Shown: one piece after another, positions 60,786 to 64,000 of the stretch
Layout: every line of letters starts with the position of its first letter
Numbering within the stretch: position 1 is the stretch's first letter
NCBI GenBank assembly: GCA_964410625.1
Contig: CAYPHY010000023.1
Span: 1 to 64,000, forward strand
Reading direction: 5' to 3'
Source of the DNA: CAYPHY01 sp964410625
GTDB lineage: Bacteria > Chloroflexota > Anaerolineae > Promineifilales > Promineifilaceae
DNA length: 64,000 nucleotides
Notes under the pieces: generated by a model
Told to the model about the DNA's origin: nothing
What the model saw: only the letters and a program-made list of their open reading frames with translations
The model's database searches: none
Translations under genes and position numbers: made by a program

Positions 60786-61349
60786 TTAGTACGGCATGTC
60801 TAGCCATGCCAGTACCTTTTGTAGGTTAACATCCAGGCTGTCTATACTATCAACCATTAGTGCTTCTCGGGGCGACCACTCAATAAAGAGTTGACGCAGG
60901 CGTTCCACTTCCTCCCATCCGACCGGCGACCAGTGGGGCACATAAGTGTGTTGGCGCTGATCCAACCTTTGTTGCCACACGGCCGTATCCGAGCAAAAAC
61001 AGTATATCGGTCGCCAATATGCTCCATGTCGCATGGCAATCTCGGCCGCTGCTTGCCGGAACCCCTCTTGTGGGAAAACTGCATCCAAGACAACGCTGAT
61101 ACCGAGGCTCAATTGTTCGTCAGCCATGTCTAGCAGTAGATGATAGCCGTCGGCCGTTGCCCGCCCCGCCAATCCATTCCGGCGCAATAGCGACTGGAAT
61201 CTATCTTTGGCAAAGATAGGAATACCGATCCTTTTGGCAACTACTCGCGCCAGGGTACTCTTGCCGCAGCCTGGTAAACCGGACATGAGAACTAACGTAG
61301 GATTGATTACTGGTTTTGCCACCCGGTTCAACATCATGTATCTTACCAT
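60786..61349 (-). CDS. P-loop kinase-like ATPase (AAA_33/zeta-toxin-like)
   Basis: 187 residues from ATG 61349; in-frame ATG codons at 61337/61334 are equally possible and would make a TATAAT-led leaderless start. Walker A LMSGLPGCGKSTLARVVAKR is at the N-terminus, a Lys-Asp pair KDRFQSLL follows, and VVLDAVFPQEGFRQAAAEIA is the Walker B/substrate region. The C-terminal half (CFCSDTAVWQQRLDQRQHTY) is the lid. Such proteins phosphorylate small molecules or RNA ends; no antitoxin is adjacent. The longer frame from 61448 is coded by the repeat hairpin and is not used. Confidence 0.85.
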   Translation of the reverse strand: MVRYMMLNRVAKPVINPTLVLMSGLPGCGKSTLARVVAKRIGIPIFAKDRFQSLLRRNGLAGRATADGYHLLLDMADEQLSLGISVVLDAVFPQEGFRQAAAEIAMRHGAYWRPIYCFCSDTAVWQQRLDQRQHTYVPHWSPVGWEEVERLRQLFIEWSPREALMVDSIDSLDVNLQKVLAWLDMPY

Positions 61350-61389
61350 TATAACTATAGAGCGATTTGGTAGGAGATTAACAATTAAA

Positions 61390-61474
61390 AGGGCATTTTC
61401 CGTTAGTAGGGGCAACCCTTGTGGTTGACCACCTCTGGGCAGGCACAAGACCTGCCCCTACAAACAAAATGCCG
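61390..61474. repeat. GTAGGGGCA...TGCCCCTAC hairpin
   Basis: GTAGGGGCA (61406-61414) and TGCCCCTAC (61453-61461) pair, with GGGCATTTT (61391) and AAAATGCC (61466) continuing the stem. The inner words are CCTTGTGG and GGCAGGCACAAG. It lies upstream of the P-loop kinase and DUF3467 genes. Confidence 0.75.
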
Positions 61475-61576
61475 ATTATTTTGTAAATCTTCTAGTAAAT
61501 CGCTCATCCAAGCACACGACTTACGAAGCTTGTACTGAGTACCCGAAGTGTCGTGCTACAGCAGAAGGATATCATC

Positions 61577-61948
61577 ATGGATAACGACCAATCTCAAGAC
61601 CCCTCGGGGCAAGCACCCGACCCCGCCCAGCCAAAACCGCAGCAAATCACCATTGATATACCGAAGGGCCTACAAGCGGTCTATGCGAATATGACTTTGA
61701 TCAGCTATACCCCGGCGGAAATGGTGCTTGACTTTGCCCAGGTATTGCCTCGGCCGTCGCGCGGGACCGTCACCGCCCGTGTGATTATGTCTCCGATGCA
61801 CGCCAAGATGCTCTATCATGCGCTGGGGCAAAACATCGCCAAGTTCGAGCAGCAATACGGCGAAATCCGCCTTCCTACCTCTCGCTCGCCGCTGGCCGAC
61901 CACTTCTTCCGCTTCCCTAGCGAAGGAGAGAGTGATGACGACAAATAA
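61577..61948 (+). CDS. DUF3467 protein
   Basis: 123 residues from ATG 61577 with AGAAGGA 7 bases upstream. The DUF3467 pattern is clear: YANMTLISYTPAEMVLDFAQ, RGTVTARVIMSPMHAKMLYH and an amphipathic helix ALGQNIAKFEQQYGEIRLP. The family is common in bacteria with an unknown role. It shares 14 bp with the translin gene (61935-61948), so the two are translationally coupled. Confidence 0.9.
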   Translation: MDNDQSQDPSGQAPDPAQPKPQQITIDIPKGLQAVYANMTLISYTPAEMVLDFAQVLPRPSRGTVTARVIMSPMHAKMLYHALGQNIAKFEQQYGEIRLPTSRSPLADHFFRFPSEGESDDDK

Positions 61949-62585
61949 TACGCCGCAACTAGACAGTATTGCCGATGCCATTCGCGGCCGCTTCGAGGAA
62001 GTCGGTTCCGCCCGCGATCTGGCTTACAATCGCTCGCGCAGTTTGACCGCCGTCTGTGCCAGGGCGATCCGCGCCGTCCATCGCGAAGAGTGGGAGACGG
62101 CCGAGTCGCTGATAGCCGAGGCTCGCCAGGCGACCGATGATTTGGTCAGCGGTGTCGAGGGTTTTCCCGAACTCTACCACGCTGGCTATACTCAGGACGC
62201 GATCAAGGAGTTTGTTGAGGCTAATCTGACTTATGCCTATGTGCGCGGGCGGCCGTTGCCTACGCCGCAAGAGTTAGGCGCAGAACCGGCCACCTGGCTC
62301 AACGGGCTGGCCGAAGCGGCCACTGAACTCCGTCGCCGCATCCTCGACATCATCCGCCACGGCCACAGCGAGGAAGTCGAACGCTTATTAGACGAAATGG
62401 ATCACATCTATAGCATCCTCGTCACCTTCGATTTCAGCGACCAGATCACCGGTGGGCTGCGCCGCCGCACCGATACCCTGCGCGCCGTCCTCGAACGCAC
62501 GCGCGGCGACGTCACCACCAGCCTGCGCCAGGAACAATTGGAGCAAGCCCTGAAATCGTTGGAGGGGAAATTTGTCGGTGGTTGA
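61935..62585 (+). CDS. Bacterial translin family protein
   Basis: 216 residues from ATG 61935, with GAAGGAGA 7 bases upstream. The translin pattern is clear: ARDLAYNRSRSLTAVCARAI, IKEFVEANLTYAYVRGRPLP, YLNGLAEA-like WLNGLAEAATELRRRILDII and MDHIYSILVTFDFSDQITGG followed by LRRRTDTLRAVLERTRGDV. Eukaryotic translin binds single-stranded RNA/DNA as an octamer and with TRAX forms the C3PO RNase. Acidic residues of the TRAX active site are not obvious. RNA binding in this bacterium is inference. Operon with DUF3467. Confidence 0.88.
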   Translation: MTTNNTPQLDSIADAIRGRFEEVGSARDLAYNRSRSLTAVCARAIRAVHREEWETAESLIAEARQATDDLVSGVEGFPELYHAGYTQDAIKEFVEANLTYAYVRGRPLPTPQELGAEPATWLNGLAEAATELRRRILDIIRHGHSEEVERLLDEMDHIYSILVTFDFSDQITGGLRRRTDTLRAVLERTRGDVTTSLRQEQLEQALKSLEGKFVGG

Positions 62586-62589
62586 AAAC

Positions 62590-62705
62590 CACCTGCTGAC
62601 ATGGAAAACCTGTTGAAACAGATTAACATAAATATGGGCAAATCACATTGAGTGCGTTTCAACGCAGCTTTCTGTATCAGACGCGGATTTCAATCCGTGT
62701 TAAAA
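62590..62705. repeat. GTTGAAACAG/CTGTATCAGACGCGG repeat
   Basis: TGGAAAACCTGTTGAAACAG, GTGCGTTTCAACGCAGCTTT and CTGTATCAGACGCGGATTTC are variants of the words at 4768-4825. Two GTTTCAAC inverted cores allow a hairpin. It separates translin from miaB. Confidence 0.65.
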
Positions 62706-62768
62706 GAGCCGTTCCCCTGAACACTGATTGACGTACCATCGACCAATACACCCCTCTTCAATTTCATG

Positions 62769-62774
62769 TATAAT
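62769..62774 (+). promoter_or_regulatory. -10 element 7 nt before miaB start
   Basis: TATAAT at 62769-62774, then ACAGCCA, then ATG at 62782. No -35 at 17 bp is convincing and no ribosome-binding site is present. Confidence 0.6.
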
Positions 62775-62781
62775 ACAGCCA

Positions 62782-64000
62782 ATGAGCAAAAAGTATCATT
62801 TCTGGATCACCGGCTGTCAGATGAATTATGCCGATGCGCGACGGGTAGCGACACAGCTAGAGAAGCTTGGCTACCGGGCGACGCCGCGCCTGGAGGAGGC
62901 TGATGTCGTCGTCCTCGAAACCTGCACGGTACGGCAACAGTCGGAAGATAAAGCGTATAACAAGCTGCATAATTTGCGGCCGTTAAAAGAAAACCGCCCC
63001 GACATGACCATCGCCGTCATGGGCTGTGTCGTTGGCGTGCGCGGCAACGAGGTATTGGAACAGCGCTTCCCCTTCGTGGATGTGTTCATGGAACCATCTA
63101 CCGACGGTGTGCCGCTGATCAGCCATCTGCGCCAGGGGGACGACCACGCGCTCGAACGCTCCCTGACCGAGCAACGCCATGCCTTACAAGATGGCGCGGT
63201 CATCCTCCCCGCCGAGCAGCGCGGCCAACTTGTTTCTGCCCCAGTCGCCATTGTCTACGGCTGCTCCCACGCCTGCACCTTCTGCATCATCCCGCAAAAG
63301 CGGGGCAAGGAGCGCAGCCGTCCGGTGGGCGAAATCGCCGCCGAGGTACGTTCACTGGTCAACCAGGGGGTGAAAGAAGTCGTCCTGCTCGGCCAGATTG
63401 TGGACCGCTATGGGTATGATGTCCCTGGCGGCCCGGACCTGGCCGACCTGTTGCGCGTGGTCAACGATGTGCCTGGCCTGGAGCGCGTCCGCTTCCTGAC
63501 CAGCCACCCCAACTATATGACCGACCGGATCCTCCATGCGGTGGCCGATTTGCCAAAGGTTATGCCGCAAATTGAGGTGCCGGTGCAGGCGGGTGACGAC
63601 GAGGTGCTACGCCGGATGCGCCGTGGCTATACCCGCGATGATTACCGCCGTCTGGTCTACCACATTCGTGACGTGATCCCCGACGCGGCCGTCCATTGTG
63701 ACATCATCGTTGGCTTCCCCGGCGAGACGGAAGAACAGTTCCAAAAAACCTATGATGTGTTGGAGGAGTTGGAACTGGACAAGGTACATCTGGCCCGTTA
63801 CAGTCCCCGGCCAGGAACGGTCAGCGCACGGACGATGGCTGACGATGTGCCAGAAGAAGTAAAGAAGGAACGCTACCAGCGCATTGAAGCGTTGCAAGCG
63901 CGAATCTCGCGGCGCAAGATGCGCCGCTACTTCGATCAGACGGTGGAAGTGCTGGTTGAGGACCAACAAAAAGGGCGCTGGCGCGGCCGCACCCCACACA
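62782..64000 (+). CDS. miaB: tRNA-2-methylthio-N6-isopentenyladenosine synthase MiaB (C-terminus cut)
   Basis: 406 residues before the right edge. UPF0004 domain with the second cluster cysteines Cys12 (TGCQMN), Cys48 (ETCTVR) and Cys82 (MGC). Radical-SAM cluster CSHACTFC with Cys162, Cys166 and Cys169. Then VPVQAGDDEVLRRMRRGYTR and DIIVGFPGETEEQFQKTYDV. It adds the methylthio group to i6A37 of tRNAs reading UNN codons. A C-terminal TRAM domain should begin near the edge (VEVLVEDQQKGRWRGR). A TATAAT 7 bases upstream of the ATG suggests a leaderless mRNA. Confidence 0.95.
   Translation, partial: MSKKYHFWITGCQMNYADARRVATQLEKLGYRATPRLEEADVVVLETCTVRQQSEDKAYNKLHNLRPLKENRPDMTIAVMGCVVGVRGNEVLEQRFPFVDVFMEPSTDGVPLISHLRQGDDHALERSLTEQRHALQDGAVILPAEQRGQLVSAPVAIVYGCSHACTFCIIPQKRGKERSRPVGEIAAEVRSLVNQGVKEVVLLGQIVDRYGYDVPGGPDLADLLRVVNDVPGLERVRFLTSHPNYMTDRILHAVADLPKVMPQIEVPVQAGDDEVLRRMRRGYTRDDYRRLVYHIRDVIPDAAVHCDIIVGFPGETEEQFQKTYDVLEELELDKVHLARYSPRPGTVSARTMADDVPEEVKKERYQRIEALQARISRRKMRRYFDQTVEVLVEDQQKGRWRGRTPH

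Noticed and set aside
60786..61448. Longer start for the P-loop kinase at 61448
   Set aside because: The extra residues are coded by the GTAGGGGCA hairpin and precede any conserved part of the protein.

Overview
The window is bacterial chromosome, about 60% GC, coding on both strands in short operons. It carries one tRNA and no rRNA, CRISPR array or recognisable transposase. Gene content (DUF503, a large STAND ATPase, bacterial translin, ROK-regulated amino-sugar genes, MoxR/CoxE, XdhC, YqiJ/flotillin, a baeRF-type protein) together with heavy over-use of the palindrome CGGCCG fits a filamentous Chloroflexota (Anaerolineae/Ardenticatenia-like, Promineofilum type). That assignment is inference from style, not from a marker gene. 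A 100-N gap at 4563-4662 shows this is a scaffold.

Layout. 1-4.4 kb: the start of a STAND/NB-ARC-TPR protein that runs off the left edge, a small membrane protein, a flavin reductase and a DUF4230 protein. 4.98-12.0 kb: a one-direction module of DUF503, a large membrane-anchored protein with a GATase-like fold, an ABC ATPase, two membrane proteins resembling ABC-2 permeases and a coiled-coil membrane protein. 12.0-19.0 kb, minus strand: uracil-DNA glycosylase, a release-factor-like protein, an HtrA protease, a PPi-type phosphofructokinase and a eukaryote-like tandem phosphofructokinase. 19.5-23.3 kb: two envelope proteins (lipoprotein beta-propeller, M23 peptidase) with few CGGCCG motifs. 23.3-30 kb: gamma-glutamylcyclotransferase, tRNA-Arg(CCT), rsgA, etfBA, mazEF-like toxin-antitoxin, trans-3-hydroxyproline dehydratase and a four-helix-bundle gene bracketed by perfect 24-bp inverted repeats. 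30-38.6 kb: dnaK, YqiJ/flotillin pair, galE, THUMP methyltransferase, xdhC, DinB. 38.6-43.5 kb: an accessory stretch with a minimal nucleotidyltransferase, an AT-rich DUF262/DUF1524 (GmrSD-like) gene, an FAD monooxygenase and a double NTF2-like protein. 43.7-53.4 kb: CoxE/MoxR pair, SDR, META lipoprotein, rhodanese, malQ, glgA and a GT28 glycosyltransferase. 53.4-60.7 kb: a PIN/Phd toxin-antitoxin pair divergent from an amino-sugar operon (ROK repressor, ROK kinase, solute-binding lipoprotein, nagA, SIS deaminase). 60.8-64 kb: P-loop kinase, DUF3467, translin, and miaB running off the right edge.

The most unusual large-scale signal is non-coding. Nearly every intergenic space holds an imperfect hairpin built from a short repeated word (for example AGTGGCGAGTGGCGAGTG folding on its complement). 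About ten word families recur. Copies have entered reading frames (STAND protein, tandem phosphofructokinase, cyclotransferase) and supply gene ends (3' end of the gene at 27077, 5' end of the dehydratase). One inverted-repeat pair encloses a whole gene of the family that encodes proteins of 23S rRNA intervening sequences.

Several genes have a TATAAT-like hexamer only 6-10 nt before the start codon, which suggests leaderless mRNAs. Clear regulatory logic is visible at 54.24-54.48 kb, where back-to-back promoters serve the toxin-antitoxin pair (TGTACA operators) and the amino-sugar operon (29-bp ROK-type palindrome at the transcription start).
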